A stretch of 64,000 bases of DNA from Epilithonimonas lactis (GCF_900110605.1 NZ_FOFI01000001.1:248001-312000); one strand, 5' to 3'. Shown: positions 7,214-16,647, counted from the stretch's first letter. The notes: generated from the letters alone by a model not told the origin. Numbers and translations: made by a program.

Positions 7214-10200
7214 ATGCTTCCAATAAAACTTACAATAGAAGGACTTTATTCCTATCAAACCAGACAAACGATTGACTTTTCTGAGCTGACTCAAGCTGGC
7301 TTGTTCGGGATTTTTGGAGCCGTTGGCTCTGGGAAATCCTCAATTTTGGAGGCTGTCAGTTTTGCACTTTATGGTGAAACTGAAAGGATGAATAGCAAAG
7401 ACAGTCGTGCTTATAATATGATGAATCTCCGTAGCAATCGGTCTTTCATCGAGTTTGACTTTCAGAATTTTGAGAATAGAACATTTCGCGCCGTTCGGGA
7501 GTTTAGGAGAAATGCAAAACGTTTTGATGATGTCAAAGTTTACAACACTTGTTTTTACGAAGAAAAAAATGGCGAATGGATTCCACTGGAACATACGAAT
7601 GCGTCTGAAATTCTGGGTTTGAGTTATGAGAATTTCAAGCGGACGATTATTATTCCGCAAGGTCAGTTCAAGGAGTTTCTGGAATTGGGAGCCAAAGACC
7701 GAACGCAGATGATGAAGGAAATCTTCGGACTTCACAAATATGATTTGCAGGACAAAGTTTCTACGAAAGTATCCGAAACCAAATATGAATTGGCGGAACT
7801 CGAAGGGAAATTGGGAACTTTTGAGGAAGTTTCAGCAGAGCTTATTAATGCAAAAAATGAAGAACTAAATCTTTCTAAAATTAATTTTGGTAAAGAAAAA
7901 GAAGTTCATAATCAGCTGGAAACCAATTTTCAGAAACTCAAAAATCTCAAAACTGATTTTGATAATCTAAAAATAAAAGAAGCCGAATTCGTCATTAAAG
8001 AAACAGAAAATGAAAAATTCCAGAAACTTGAACAGCAATTGGAAGTTTTTGAAACTGCGGAAAGAAACTTCAAATCGTTGTTAACGGAAAAAAAGCGTTT
8101 GTCTTCTGAAATCAATCAAAATTTGAAGACTCAGGAATCAGCGAAGACGGAATTTAATGCGCTTTCTGAGACTTTGAATCAATTGAAACAGAATATTTCG
8201 GCATTAGAAAATGATTTCAATCAACTTGAAAACAGCAAACAAAAAGCCGTTGATTTGTTGAATATTTCAAGGATTTTGGATTTTGAAACTCAGAAAAATC
8301 TATTGTTGGAAAGAATTGAAAAAGGCGAAAAAACCATTTCAGATTCGAAGCAAAAAGAAATTGAGATTCAAAAAATTATAGATGTTGAATCCAAATCGAT
8401 TTCGGATTTGAAGTCTAAGAAAACGGATACTAAAATTCTGATGGAAGTTGAAAACTGGTTTCAAATCAGGAAAAACTACCAAACCGAATGGTCTAATTTT
8501 CAAAAAAATATTCTTTCAAAATCTGAGGAAATTGCGAAACAGCAAATCTTACTGAATGAATTTCCCGAAAACTGGAAGGAAGAATTCTCTTCCAAAAATC
8601 TTGTTTTGAATGAGAAAAAACTGAATCATCAAAACCAGAAAAGTCATTTGGTATTGTCTCAAAAATTAGCAGAATTTGCTCAGAACATTGAAGACGGAAA
8701 ACCTTGTCCGCTTTGTGGTTCGCTGGAACATCCGGAGATTTTGGTCTCAGAAAATGTTTCCGAATCATTGAAGACTTTGAATGCTGAACTTCTGGATATT
8801 GAAGATTTAATTGAAAAAATTAAAACAGACGAAAAGCAGATTGAGAAAATTCTGGAACTGAAACAGCTTTTGGAAAATCAGAAAATTGAACTGGAAAATC
8901 AAAAATCAGAATCTGATAAAAAATTGAAACTACATTCTGAACAATTCATTTGGAATCAATTTGATAAAGAAAATGAAACCCAATTTTCTACTCAAAAAAC
9001 CGAAGCTTTTGCATTGGAACAGAAAATTTCTTCCGCGGAGAAATTGCTTGATGAACATCGTAGAACATTAGAAATTCAACAAAAAGAAACCAAACGTTTT
9101 GAAGAGGCGATTGTTGATTTTAAAAATAAAAAAATCAGTCTGGAAACTTCTATTTCAGATTTAAAGCAAAATTTGAAAGTTCTTGATTTTAAAGATTTTA
9201 AAACCGCAAATTCGGCAGAAATCAAAATTGAATCTGAGAATTTGTCTACCAAAAATAGTTCGGTCGAAAATCAATACAAACAATTTCAAAAAGATTTGTT
9301 GGAAACAACGCCGAAAGTTGCTTCTAAGGAAACCTTGCTTGCCCAAATTTCAAAACAGATTGACGAACTTCAAAAATCGGAAAAAGAAAATATTGAAAAT
9401 ATCCAATCTGTTTTAGCGAAATCCTCATTCACAAACCTTGAAGAAGTCGAGACGATTTTATCTCAAGATTTTGATATTCAGACGTCGCGGAAGGAAATTC
9501 AGGATTTTAAAATCAGTTTTAATACCCTGAAAGAAATCATTAATTCTTTAAAGTTGAAATTGAAAGAGTCCAATTTCGATGAATCAGAATTCGTGGCAAA
9601 AGAGAATGATTTTTTAGTTTCTCAAGAAAATATTTCTCAATTACAAAAGCAGTTGACAATTATTGAAAAACAACTTTCGGATTTGCAGAAAAGTTTTGAA
9701 ACCAAGAAGGAATTGATTCTCGAGCAAAATAAATTGTTGCTAAGGAAAGCGAATCTTGATACACTTTCTAACCTTTTCAAAGGTGCTGGTTTTGTGCAAT
9801 ATGTTTCTTCGATTTATTTGAAACAACTTTGTGACAATGCGAATATCAGATTTCATAGAATGACAAGAAACCAACTCAGTTTGCAAGTCAATGACAAGAA
9901 TGAATTTGAAATCATAGATTATCTGAACGAGGGAAAAACGCGAAGTGTGAAGACTTTATCTGGCGGACAGAGTTTTCAGGTTTCGTTGAGTTTGGCGTTG
10001 GCTTTGGCAGAAAGTGTGCAGTCGCAGGCGAAATCGGAGAGAAACTTTTTCTTTATTGATGAAGGTTTTGGAACGCAAGACCCGGAATCTGTGAATTTGG
10101 TCTTTGAAACATTGATGAATCTCCAGAAAGAAAATCGAATCGTCGGAATTATTTCGCACGTTGAAGAATTGAAAGAGAAAATTCCAATTTCGCTGAATAT

Positions 10201-10249
10201 TACTAAAGATGAAGAAACTGGAAGTAAGATTGAAATGATTCTGAGTTAA
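7214..10249 (+). CDS. sbcC: Exonuclease SbcCD subunit C (Rad50-like SMC ATPase)
   Basis: This 1011-aa protein begins with an SMC-type ATPase half containing the Walker A loop FGAVGSGKSSILEAVSFAL. It continues as a very long coiled coil interrupted near residues 498-501 by the zinc-hook CPLCG. It ends with the ABC signature TLSGGQSFQVSLSLALA, Walker B FFFIDEGFGTQD and the switch region ISHVEEL. SbcC tethers DNA through zinc-hook dimerisation and powers SbcD. Its stop codon overlaps the stop of the convergent gene at 10246 by 4 bp. Confidence 0.97.
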   Translation: MLPIKLTIEGLYSYQTRQTIDFSELTQAGLFGIFGAVGSGKSSILEAVSFALYGETERMNSKDSRAYNMMNLRSNRSFIEFDFQNFENRTFRAVREFRRNAKRFDDVKVYNTCFYEEKNGEWIPLEHTNASEILGLSYENFKRTIIIPQGQFKEFLELGAKDRTQMMKEIFGLHKYDLQDKVSTKVSETKYELAELEGKLGTFEEVSAELINAKNEELNLSKINFGKEKEVHNQLETNFQKLKNLKTDFDNLKIKEAEFVIKETENEKFQKLEQQLEVFETAERNFKSLLTEKKRLSSEINQNLKTQESAKTEFNALSETLNQLKQNISALENDFNQLENSKQKAVDLLNISRILDFETQKNLLLERIEKGEKTISDSKQKEIEIQKIIDVESKSISDLKSKKTDTKILMEVENWFQIRKNYQTEWSNFQKNILSKSEEIAKQQILLNEFPENWKEEFSSKNLVLNEKKLNHQNQKSHLVLSQKLAEFAQNIEDGKPCPLCGSLEHPEILVSENVSESLKTLNAELLDIEDLIEKIKTDEKQIEKILELKQLLENQKIELENQKSESDKKLKLHSEQFIWNQFDKENETQFSTQKTEAFALEQKISSAEKLLDEHRRTLEIQQKETKRFEEAIVDFKNKKISLETSISDLKQNLKVLDFKDFKTANSAEIKIESENLSTKNSSVENQYKQFQKDLLETTPKVASKETLLAQISKQIDELQKSEKENIENIQSVLAKSSFTNLEEVETILSQDFDIQTSRKEIQDFKISFNTLKEIINSLKLKLKESNFDESEFVAKENDFLVSQENISQLQKQLTIIEKQLSDLQKSFETKKELILEQNKLLLRKANLDTLSNLFKGAGFVQYVSSIYLKQLCDNANIRFHRMTRNQLSLQVNDKNEFEIIDYLNEGKTRSVKTLSGGQSFQVSLSLALALAESVQSQAKSERNFFFIDEGFGTQDPESVNLVFETLMNLQKENRIVGIISHVEELKEKIPISLNITKDEETGSKIEMILS

Positions 10250-11298
10250 ATCTTCCTATTCTTCGCCAACATCGGAATCGAAATCAAGCCCATTACGAGC
10301 ATAATGATGATTTGCAAAGGCAATGTGATGAAAGAGTAGGCGAGTCCCAATTCTCCGCCTTCTACAGCGTCTTTTCCCATCGAAATGAATAAGGCGGTGA
10401 AGCCAAATTTCATTGCTAAATTAAAAGCGCCAACTCCGCCACTTGCTGGGATTATCATTCCCAAAGTTCCGACTACTAAAATGAAACAGCCGTCTGCAGG
10501 TGTGAAATTGGAAGTTTCTGGCAAAGCAAAGCAAACAAGATAAGATGCGAAGAAATAGCAAATCCAGATTCCCGCGGTGTAAAGGATGAATTTTCCTTTT
10601 TGTTCTAAGGTCAAAATAGATTTTAAACCTTCAAAAACCCCTTTTGCAAAATCGATTAATTTGTCTTTTTTATATATGAATAAATACGTTAAGACTGCGA
10701 TTACAATAATTCCAATAGCAATTTTTGAAAAGAAATAAAATTGTTCTAAATCAGTAATTCCAATTTTTAGCAAATATTGTTCAAACCAATTTAATTCTTT
10801 TTTTTCTGAAGCTTTTTGTTGAGTCGCCGCTTTGTAGAAAGCCAAAAGCGCATCATATTTGAAAACCAAAGTCAATAATGCGAAGATTCCCATACAAACC
10901 AAATCGACAACTCGTTCCAAAATAATCGTTCCAAAAGACTTGTCAACCGGAACTTTCTCAACACCATAAAGCGCTGTTGAACGCGCCACTTCACCACTTC
11001 TGGGAATCGTTAAATTCATTAAATATCCGAAAGAAAGTGACCAAAGTGAGTTGGAATTGGAAATCTTGTGACCCATTGGTTCCAACAAAAGATTCCATCG
11101 GATGGCTCTGAACCAATAAGCGGAAACGCCAAAAAATCCTGCAAACGCTACCCAAAGGTAATTGGCTTTTTGTAATGAACCTTTGATTTTGTCAAAGTCC
11201 AATCCTTTGAGTGCAAGCCATAGAAATAATCCTGCAATCGCAATCGAAATTAAAACTGTCAGAATATTTTTGAGTAATGATGGCTTCTTTTCTTCCAA
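10246..11298 (-). CDS. UPF0104 / lysylphosphatidylglycerol-synthase-type membrane protein
   Basis: This 350-aa polytopic membrane protein has about eight helices. It contains FRAIRWNLLLEPMGHKISN and PRSGEVARSTALYGVEKVP, the R-W and GE..R motifs seen in the transmembrane flippase half of MprF and UPF0104 proteins, and PASGGVGAFNLAMKFGF near the C-terminus. There is no aminoacyl-transferase domain. The start is a TTG (11296-11298); no ATG or GTG lies between it and the panD stop 12 bp upstream, and both genes use the same frame. Coupled transcription with panD is likely. A lipid-transport role is inferred only from the family. Confidence 0.8.
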   Translation of the reverse strand: MEEKKPSLLKNILTVLISIAIAGLFLWLALKGLDFDKIKGSLQKANYLWVAFAGFFGVSAYWFRAIRWNLLLEPMGHKISNSNSLWSLSFGYLMNLTIPRSGEVARSTALYGVEKVPVDKSFGTIILERVVDLVCMGIFALLTLVFKYDALLAFYKAATQQKASEKKELNWFEQYLLKIGITDLEQFYFFSKIAIGIIVIAVLTYLFIYKKDKLIDFAKGVFEGLKSILTLEQKGKFILYTAGIWICYFFASYLVCFALPETSNFTPADGCFILVVGTLGMIIPASGGVGAFNLAMKFGFTALFISMGKDAVEGGELGLAYSFITLPLQIIIMLVMGLISIPMLAKNRKI

Positions 11299-11310
11299 TG
11301 TGATTAGGAA

Positions 11311-11661
11311 TTATGTGAGGAGATTGGTCGCTTCGTCTGGGAAAACGATTTTTGGCTGGAAATCTTTGGCTTCCTCAGGGCTCATCTGTGCATAAGCGAT
11401 AATAATGATGATATCGCCTTTCTGCACTTTTCTGGCTGCAGGACCATTGAGGCAGATTTCGCCGGATTTTCTTTTCCCTTTGATGACGTAGGTGTCAAAA
11501 CGTTCACCGTTGTTCACGTTTACGATATAGACTCTCTCGCCAACAATCAAGCCGGCCGCTTCTATAAGGTCTTCGTCAATAGTGATGCTTCCAATATAAT
11601 CAAGGTCTGATGCCGTAACACGGACCCTGTGGATTTTCGATTTAAAAACTTCGATAAACAT
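11311..11661 (-). CDS. panD: Aspartate 1-decarboxylase (pyruvoyl enzyme)
   Basis: This 116-aa proenzyme has the self-cleavage site Gly24-Ser25 within DYIGSITID and Tyr58 in RFDTYVIKG, the residues needed for pyruvoyl formation. It also has Lys9 and the [19 protein letters not shown] core. The enzyme makes beta-alanine from aspartate for pantothenate and CoA synthesis. A perfect minus-strand -7 box ends 6 nt before the ATG, so the transcript may be leaderless. The UPF0104 gene follows directly. Confidence 0.96.
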   Translation of the reverse strand: MFIEVFKSKIHRVRVTASDLDYIGSITIDEDLIEAAGLIVGERVYIVNVNNGERFDTYVIKGKRKSGEICLNGPAARKVQKGDIIIIIAYAQMSPEEAKDFQPKIVFPDEATNLLT

Positions 11662-11666
11662 AGTTG

Positions 11667-11674
11667 CAAATTTA
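11667..11674 (-). promoter_or_regulatory. -7 box (TAAATTTG) of panD
   Basis: On the minus strand TAAATTTG matches TAnnTTTG exactly, and only CAACT separates it from the ATG of panD. I see no good -33 element. Initiation at the usual distance would leave almost no 5' leader. Confidence 0.55.
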
Positions 11675-11957
11675 CGCTAAATAATAAAAGTGAGAAAGAA
11701 CATTTTATGATTCCTCAGAATTGGCATCATTTTTCTATTGAGAGAGACATTGCAAATATTTTTAAAATCGATATTCGATATTATGAATTTATGAATATTG
11801 TAAATATTAATTGTTACGTATTATCATTGTTGATGGATAAAGATAAATTATTAAAAATCATCTTCAAAAAATCGAGTGTTTTCGTTAAAAATTGATTTGT
11901 CGAAAATTCATTGATTTAAAAAGAATGATACATACTTCACTAATTTTTATAAAAATA
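11675..11957. other. AT-rich intergenic region with no supported gene
   Basis: Divergent spacer between panD and the HU gene. It holds runs such as ATATTCGATATTATGAATTTATG but no credible coding frame. An 88-codon open frame crossing it starts inside panD antisense and shows no family features. The only clear signal is the HU promoter at its right end. Confidence 0.5.
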
Positions 11958-11988
11958 TTTGCACGATATGAAAATTGTCTTATATTTG
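11958..11988 (+). promoter_or_regulatory. Consensus Bacteroidetes promoter of HU gene
   Basis: TTTG at 11958-11961, a 19-bp spacer and TATATTTG at 11981-11988 match the published Bacteroidetes TTTG/TAnnTTTG pattern exactly. The expected start is near 11994, leaving a leader of about 27 nt before ATG 12021. Confidence 0.85.
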
Positions 11989-12020
11989 CTATAACAACAT
12001 AACTTTAATTAATAAATATT

Positions 12021-12320
12021 ATGAACAAATCTGAATTAATCGACGCTATCGCGAAGGATGCAGACATCACAAAAGCTGCTGCTAAAAAAGCTTTGGAATC
12101 TTTTGTTGCTAACGTAACAGAAACACTTAAGAAAAAAGACGGTAAAGTATCTCTAGTAGGTTTCGGTACTTTCTCAGTATCTGAAAGAGCTGCAAGACAA
12201 GGTATCAACCCTGCAACTAAAAAACCAATCCAAATTGAAGCAAAAACTGTTGCTAAATTTAAAGCTGGAGCTGATTTGGCTACTGCGGTTGCTGGTCCTG
12301 CTACAGGTAAGAAAAAATAA
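12021..12320 (+). CDS. hup: HU family DNA-binding protein
   Basis: This 99-aa protein has the full HU/IHF fold. It begins [20 protein letters not shown] and has [20 protein letters not shown]. The DNA-contacting arm reads [20 protein letters not shown], followed by [10 protein letters not shown] and a short basic tail ending GKKK. HU compacts and bends DNA in the nucleoid. The gene has an ideal promoter (11958-11988) and a strong terminator (12343-12369), consistent with high monocistronic expression. Confidence 0.97.
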   Translation: MNKSELIDAIAKDADITKAAAKKALESFVANVTETLKKKDGKVSLVGFGTFSVSERAARQGINPATKKPIQIEAKTVAKFKAGADLATAVAGPATGKKK

Positions 12321-12342
12321 TTTTATTTGAGTTTATTCAAAT

Positions 12343-12369
12343 AAAAAACCGTCGCAAGACGGTTTTTTT
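12343..12369 (+). terminator. Intrinsic terminator after HU gene
   Basis: AAAAAACCGTC, loop GCAA, GACGGTTTTTTT: a perfect stem with a T7 tract. The A-rich 5' arm would let it act also for the convergent ribA. Confidence 0.9.
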
Positions 12370-12379
12370 GTTTTTATGA

Positions 12380-12976
12380 TCAAGAATTCTCGTCATCCAA
12401 GAGATGTCCGAAAAAGTCTTTCTTAGTTTTGAGGTAAGATGCGCTGGACAAGTTTGACTTGATTTGCAGAGGTATTCTCGAATTGAAGTTGATATCACTA
12501 TCCTCAATTATTTTAATCTTTTCCGGATTGTTGGTCATCAGATTGAGAGACTTCACCTCTAATTTTTTAAGCATTTCTATCGCAATATCAAAATTACGGT
12601 CGTCTGCTGGCAATCCTAGTTCCAGATTGGCTTGAACGGTGTCAAATCCTTTCTCTTGCAAAGCGTAAGCTTTCAACTTATTGATGATTCCGATGTTTCT
12701 GCCCTCTTGTCTAAGGTAGATAATCATTCCGCCGTTTTCCTGCATATATTGCATCGCTGTATTCAGTTGCTGTCCGCACTCACATTTCTGAGAATGGAAA
12801 ACCTCGCCAGTAATACATTCTGAATGAATCCTTACATTAACCGGTTTTGTCAAGTCTGTACCTTTAGCAATCAAAGCCATATGCGGCATCCAATCTTTTT
12901 CATTTTCTGAAAAAGCCATCATTCTGAATTCCCCAAAATCTGTGGGAACATTCGATTCTGCTTGTATTTGTAACAT
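12380..12976 (-). CDS. ribA: GTP cyclohydrolase II, stand-alone
   Basis: This 198-aa protein carries the full GTP cyclohydrolase II site. HSECITGEVFHSQKCECGQQ supplies zinc ligands Cys54, Cys65 and Cys67, the same numbering as E. coli RibA. YLRQEGRNIGIINKLKAYAL provides the GTP-binding and catalytic Tyr region, and LMTNNPEKI closes the domain. It catalyses the first committed step of riboflavin synthesis. It matters here because the RibB-linked RibA-like domain at 32331-33452 has lost the zinc motif, so this gene probably supplies the activity. Confidence 0.95.
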   Translation of the reverse strand: MLQIQAESNVPTDFGEFRMMAFSENEKDWMPHMALIAKGTDLTKPVNVRIHSECITGEVFHSQKCECGQQLNTAMQYMQENGGMIIYLRQEGRNIGIINKLKAYALQEKGFDTVQANLELGLPADDRNFDIAIEMLKKLEVKSLNLMTNNPEKIKIIEDSDINFNSRIPLQIKSNLSSASYLKTKKDFFGHLLDDENS

Positions 12977-12998
12977 TAAGTAGAGTAGTGGTAATAAA

Positions 12999-13457
12999 TT
13001 AATTGGAAGACATAGAGGTCTCGATACCTTTTGATTGCGAAGCTTCCAGAAGATTGATATTGGTCTTAATTTTAACCATATAACGATTCAAAACCTCATC
13101 ATCATCTTTTACCATGAATTTTCTAAGTTTCTGAATCTTCTTATAGTACTTCTCAAAATCTTCTAAAGATCGGTGCTTTGAAGATTGATTGAATTCCCTC
13201 ACAGCGCCTAGATAATCTGAAAGCGAACCTTTCAGTGACGAAACTTCTCTATTGACAGCATCATTCCTGAATTTAGGAAAAGTTGCAATTAGATTGGAAA
13301 TTGAAGAGGCATAAACAATAGCTTCTGGAGATAGGTATGCATACGTATCAGAAAGCAAATCAGAATGTACCTGTTCCGATGCCGCTGAATTGGTGGAACA
13401 AGATCCTAAAAGTGCTGTAATAAGTGTTATCGCTAAAAGTTTATGGAAACTTTTCAT
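12999..13457 (-). CDS. Hypothetical lipoprotein
   Basis: This 152-aa protein has a lipoprotein signal (MKSFHKLLAITLITALLGSC) with the lipid-attachment Cys at residue 20. The mature part is almost wholly helical and charged, with no recognisable domain. Its ATG overlaps the stop of the upstream DUF4254 gene by 4 bp (ATGA), implying translational coupling. Inferred location: envelope. The function is unknown. Confidence 0.75.
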   Translation of the reverse strand: MKSFHKLLAITLITALLGSCSTNSAASEQVHSDLLSDTYAYLSPEAIVYASSISNLIATFPKFRNDAVNREVSSLKGSLSDYLGAVREFNQSSKHRSLEDFEKYYKKIQKLRKFMVKDDDEVLNRYMVKIKTNINLLEASQSKGIETSMSSN

Positions 13458-14068
13458 TTTTTCTGCATTTTTTGATACAGGATTGGATTAAGACTTTCAT
13501 CATTATACATCTTCATTTGCTTATAAAGCTTCATCTTAACTTTACCATTCTCAATATCAGAAAGCAGTTGGTCTATGGCTGTGGAAAGGTCTTTTTTCTG
13601 TTCCAAAAGTACATTCAACTTTTGGGAACATTGTAATTTGTGTTCTTCAGAAGCGTCTTCACGAGAAGCCTCAATAGACATATGATAAATTTTCAAAGAT
13701 AAAATCGAAAATCGATCTATGCACCAAGCCGGAGTTTCGCTGTTAATCCTTGCATTTGGATCAGAAGTAATATTTTCGAAGTTTTTGTAAAACCAAAAAT
13801 CGATCTGTTCTACCAGATCAGTTCTTTTTTGATTGAGTTTATCAATTCTTCTTTTTATTTTTAGAGCTTCTGTTGGGTCGATATCTTCCTCACGTATAAT
13901 ATCTTCCAAATGCCATTGAACGGTATCAATCCAGTTCTTTGAATACAAAATCCATTCCAAACTATTAGCTTGGAATGGATTATTTTCTTCAGAATTAACA
14001 TCGTCATTGATGTGATAATCATTAACCGATTGGTTAAAGATCTCCCATGATTTTTCTGTTAAACTCAT
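13454..14068 (-). CDS. DUF4254 domain protein
   Basis: This protein of about 204 aa starts at ATG 14068; the codon just before it is a TTG in frame. It matches the DUF4254 pattern as I recall it: FQANSLEWILYSKNWIDTVQ, WHLEDIIREEDIDPTEALKI, KRRIDKLNQKRTDLVEQID and SETPAWCIDRFSILSLKIYH. It has no signal peptide, so it is probably cytosolic and helical. It sits between tatA and a lipoprotein gene. DUF4254 genes often neighbour glycan and envelope genes in Bacteroidetes, but no activity is established. Confidence 0.8.
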   Translation of the reverse strand: MSLTEKSWEIFNQSVNDYHINDDVNSEENNPFQANSLEWILYSKNWIDTVQWHLEDIIREEDIDPTEALKIKRRIDKLNQKRTDLVEQIDFWFYKNFENITSDPNARINSETPAWCIDRFSILSLKIYHMSIEASREDASEEHKLQCSQKLNVLLEQKKDLSTAIDQLLSDIENGKVKMKLYKQMKMYNDESLNPILYQKMQKK

Positions 14069-14077
14069 CAATAATTC

Positions 14078-14287
14078 TTATAGATTTTGATTAGGTTCGT
14101 TGGTTGTAGAAGTAGGGTCTTTTTTCTTGTCCTCTTCTTTTACCGCGTCTTTAAACTCTTTGATGCCAGAGCCTAAACCTTTCATTAATTCGGGGATCTT
14201 TTTTCCTCCAAACAACAAAAGAAGAATCAAGGCTACAATTAGGATATGTTGCCAAGAGATACTTAATATAACAGTGGATAATGTCAT
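14078..14287 (-). CDS. tatA: Sec-independent translocase TatA/E subunit
   Basis: This 69-aa protein has the TatA layout. A short N-terminus and one transmembrane helix ([20 protein letters not shown]) are followed by the [20 protein letters not shown] hinge and amphipathic helix and an acidic/basic tail. It oligomerises to form the twin-arginine export pore with TatC, which is not in this window. It lies 9 bp upstream of the DUF4254 gene in the same orientation. Confidence 0.93.
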   Translation of the reverse strand: MTLSTVILSISWQHILIVALILLLLFGGKKIPELMKGLGSGIKEFKDAVKEEDKKKDPTSTTNEPNQNL

Positions 14288-14317
14288 CTTGATTTTTTTA
14301 CAAAGTTAAATTATTTT

Positions 14318-15853
14318 TTAATACGAAACCCAACCTAGTGGATCAACTGGATTTTGACCCGACCAGATTTGGAAATCCAATGTAACAGATCCATCAAAAT
14401 CACTGCCAACTTCTCCAATCAGTGTTCCAGCGGAGACTTGCTGATTTGCCTTTACCAATGTGCTGGATAGGTTTGAGTAAATAGTGAAGTAGCCACCATG
14501 TTTTACGAAAACTGTACGGCTGCCATTGATCACTTGGATTGTAGAGACAATTCCTGGGAAAACGCATCTGGCTTTTGTCCCTGGCGCTACTGCTATTTTG
14601 ATACCTGTGTTTTCTTCAACAATATTTTTGAAAACTGGATGTGGTTGTCTTCCAAAACGATGGGTTACCGTCCCTTTATCAACTGGGAAGCCTATTCTTC
14701 CTTTGTTATCAGCGAAATTATTTCCTACGACATTACCGATGTCATAGTTTTTCATCACTTTTTTCTCTGCAGCTTCTTTTGCATCATCATTCTTTTTGTT
14801 GATCGCCACTTCGTTGGCTTTTGCAGCAGCTGCTTTTTCATTTGCTATTTTTGCTCTGTCGGCAGCCTCTCTCGTTGCTCTTTCCGCAGCTTCCTTCTTC
14901 TCGATAGCCTTGTTTGTTTCGGCTAATCTTCTTTCTTCTTCAGCACGTTTAGCGGCCAATTCTGTAGCGCGCTTAGCTTCTAACTCAGCTCTTTTTCTTT
15001 CAGCTTCAGCAGCGGCAATTTTTGCTCTGTTTTCTGCCTCAATCCTGTCTTTCTCTCTTTTTGCAGCAATGTCTGCCAGTCTTTTTCTTTCAGCTTCTGC
15101 TTTCTTTTCAGCTTCTTCTTTTGCTTTGGCAATTCTGATCTCTTCAGCAATGATATTTCTGATCTGGCGTTCCAGTTCTTTGGACTGCGTTTGTTTTTGT
15201 CTAAGTTCTGCAGTGAGTTTTACCTCGTTCTTTTTGAACTCCTCCAAAAGTTTTTGCTTCTCGATTCTTTCCGCTTCAATTGTAGCAAGGTCCTTCTTCT
15301 GTGTCAGCAAAAGATTGTCTTTTTCTGCAGCCGATTTTTTCTTTAGCGCAATATTTTTCTTGATTTCATTTGCTTTATTAGAGATTTCGGCAGCTTTTTT
15401 GTCCTGATATTCAGAGTATCTTTTCAGATATTCTACTCTGCTAAGCGCTTCTCCAACATTTTTAGAAGATAGGATGAAGGTGACTTTGTTTTGAACGCCT
15501 TTTGTCTTGTAAGCTTTGACGAGAATTGCAGCGTAGTTTTTTCTCAGAACAGTCAGTTCACGGTTGTTTTTATTGATTTCCAGCTGACGTTTATAGATAT
15601 CATCTTCAATAAATCTTTTCTCCTTTTGAGTATTGGTATAAACTTTTTCTCTCAGTGTAAGTTTTTGATTTACAGCATTAAGATATCCGATAGAAAGTTT
15701 TGATTCTTGCTTGGTTTGATTCAGGGTGGCATTGAGAGAAGAGATCTGTTTCTTCAGATCAGCGTTCTGCTTTTGCAAAACCTCTTTGTCTTTTTGTCCA
15801 AATGCGCTTCCGAAAAGGATGATACTTATTAATATACTTAATTTCTTGATCAT
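14318..15853 (-). CDS. EnvC-like murein hydrolase activator with degenerate LytM domain
   Basis: This 511-aa protein has a signal peptide ending SAFGQ. A long coiled coil runs from about residue 25 to 360, the second half being very rich in Ala, Glu, Lys and Arg. The C-terminal M23/LytM-like domain contains THRFGRQPHPVFKNIVEENT, VKHGGYFTIYSNL and LDFQIWSGQNPVDPLGW. The zinc ligands are altered: the usual GIDI reads GIKI and the usual HFQIW reads DFQIW. It is thus probably a non-catalytic activator of amidases, as known for EnvC in E. coli. Its ATG overlaps the stop of the DUF4292 gene. Confidence 0.85.
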   Translation of the reverse strand: MIKKLSILISIILFGSAFGQKDKEVLQKQNADLKKQISSLNATLNQTKQESKLSIGYLNAVNQKLTLREKVYTNTQKEKRFIEDDIYKRQLEINKNNRELTVLRKNYAAILVKAYKTKGVQNKVTFILSSKNVGEALSRVEYLKRYSEYQDKKAAEISNKANEIKKNIALKKKSAAEKDNLLLTQKKDLATIEAERIEKQKLLEEFKKNEVKLTAELRQKQTQSKELERQIRNIIAEEIRIAKAKEEAEKKAEAERKRLADIAAKREKDRIEAENRAKIAAAEAERKRAELEAKRATELAAKRAEEERRLAETNKAIEKKEAAERATREAADRAKIANEKAAAAKANEVAINKKNDDAKEAAEKKVMKNYDIGNVVGNNFADNKGRIGFPVDKGTVTHRFGRQPHPVFKNIVEENTGIKIAVAPGTKARCVFPGIVSTIQVINGSRTVFVKHGGYFTIYSNLSSTLVKANQQVSAGTLIGEVGSDFDGSVTLDFQIWSGQNPVDPLGWVSY

Positions 15854-16647
15854 TTAATCTCTGTCTTTTTGTAATTGGCAGGAACGGAATAAGTAGTTTC
15901 CATCCGGGAAAAATCAAATTTCGTATTTTCTAATAATATTTCGTCCGTTTTCTTGGTTTTTATAATTATTTTAACACTTTTCGGGAAGCTCTCATTGTTT
16001 AGGATTTCTCTGTTTGAATAAGTGATTTCCAGCTGATCGTTGTTTGCTGGATTTGACAACAGGACGTGGCTCAAGTTGAAGTCCGCATCATAATCCAGAG
16101 AGATTTTGTATTCCGTTGTTTTGCCGTTTTCTGTGATTTTTTGATTTTGTTTTGAAGTCAAGTTGAAGCCAGAAATGTTTTGGGTTAATGTATAATCATT
16201 CTCAGAAACCGGAATGAAGGTTTTTCCCAGCAAAAGATTTTGCAAAGCACTATAATCTATAAAGTTTACATTGAGAAGTTTATTAAGATAACCAAAATCA
16301 GAATCAATGTAAGTTTTGTCCAATTTGTAATAACCTTTGATCCCTTCTGGCGTTGCCATACCTCTCGCTGCCTGAAGAATGACTGCAGTTAGATTCATCC
16401 AAACCTTTTGCCCGTTCTCGATGTAGATGACAGCATCCAATGTCGGAATGAATGAGCCTGTTTTAGCGTCTATTTTACTGTTGATTTTCACCGCATCAAA
16501 ACTTGATCTTTTGTCGATGGCGGAAAAGAAGCTGGCGTTGTTCGAAATTGGTTTTGTAGTACTGATTGGAGTTGTAGCTTGGTTTTTCTGAACTTTACAA
16601 GATGTGACCAGTAGAGCGGAAACTATGATGAGAATGTACTTTTGCAT
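15850..16647 (-). CDS. DUF4292 outer-membrane lipoprotein
   Basis: This 265-aa protein has a lipobox (IIVSALLVTSC, lipid Cys at 17). The mature chain is beta-rich, with KINSKIDAKTGSFIPTLDAV, VWMNLTAVILQAARGMATPE and NFIDYSALQNLLLGKTFIPV, and resembles LolA/LolB-like DUF4292 proteins. It overlaps the downstream EnvC-like gene by 4 bp, so the pair is translationally coupled. A role in lipoprotein handling or envelope assembly is inferred from fold resemblance only. Confidence 0.8.
   Translation of the reverse strand: MQKYILIIVSALLVTSCKVQKNQATTPISTTKPISNNASFFSAIDKRSSFDAVKINSKIDAKTGSFIPTLDAVIYIENGQKVWMNLTAVILQAARGMATPEGIKGYYKLDKTYIDSDFGYLNKLLNVNFIDYSALQNLLLGKTFIPVSENDYTLTQNISGFNLTSKQNQKITENGKTTEYKISLDYDADFNLSHVLLSNPANNDQLEITYSNREILNNESFPKSVKIIIKTKKTDEILLENTKFDFSRMETTYSVPANYKKTEIK

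Noticed and set aside
11629-11895. 88-codon plus-strand open frame between panD and HU
   Set aside because: It starts inside panD antisense, has low-complexity AT-rich codons, no family resemblance and no promoter.
14796-15407. Long plus-strand open frame rich in Ala and Ser
   Set aside because: It is the antisense shadow of the Ala/Glu/Lys-rich coiled coil of the EnvC-like gene.
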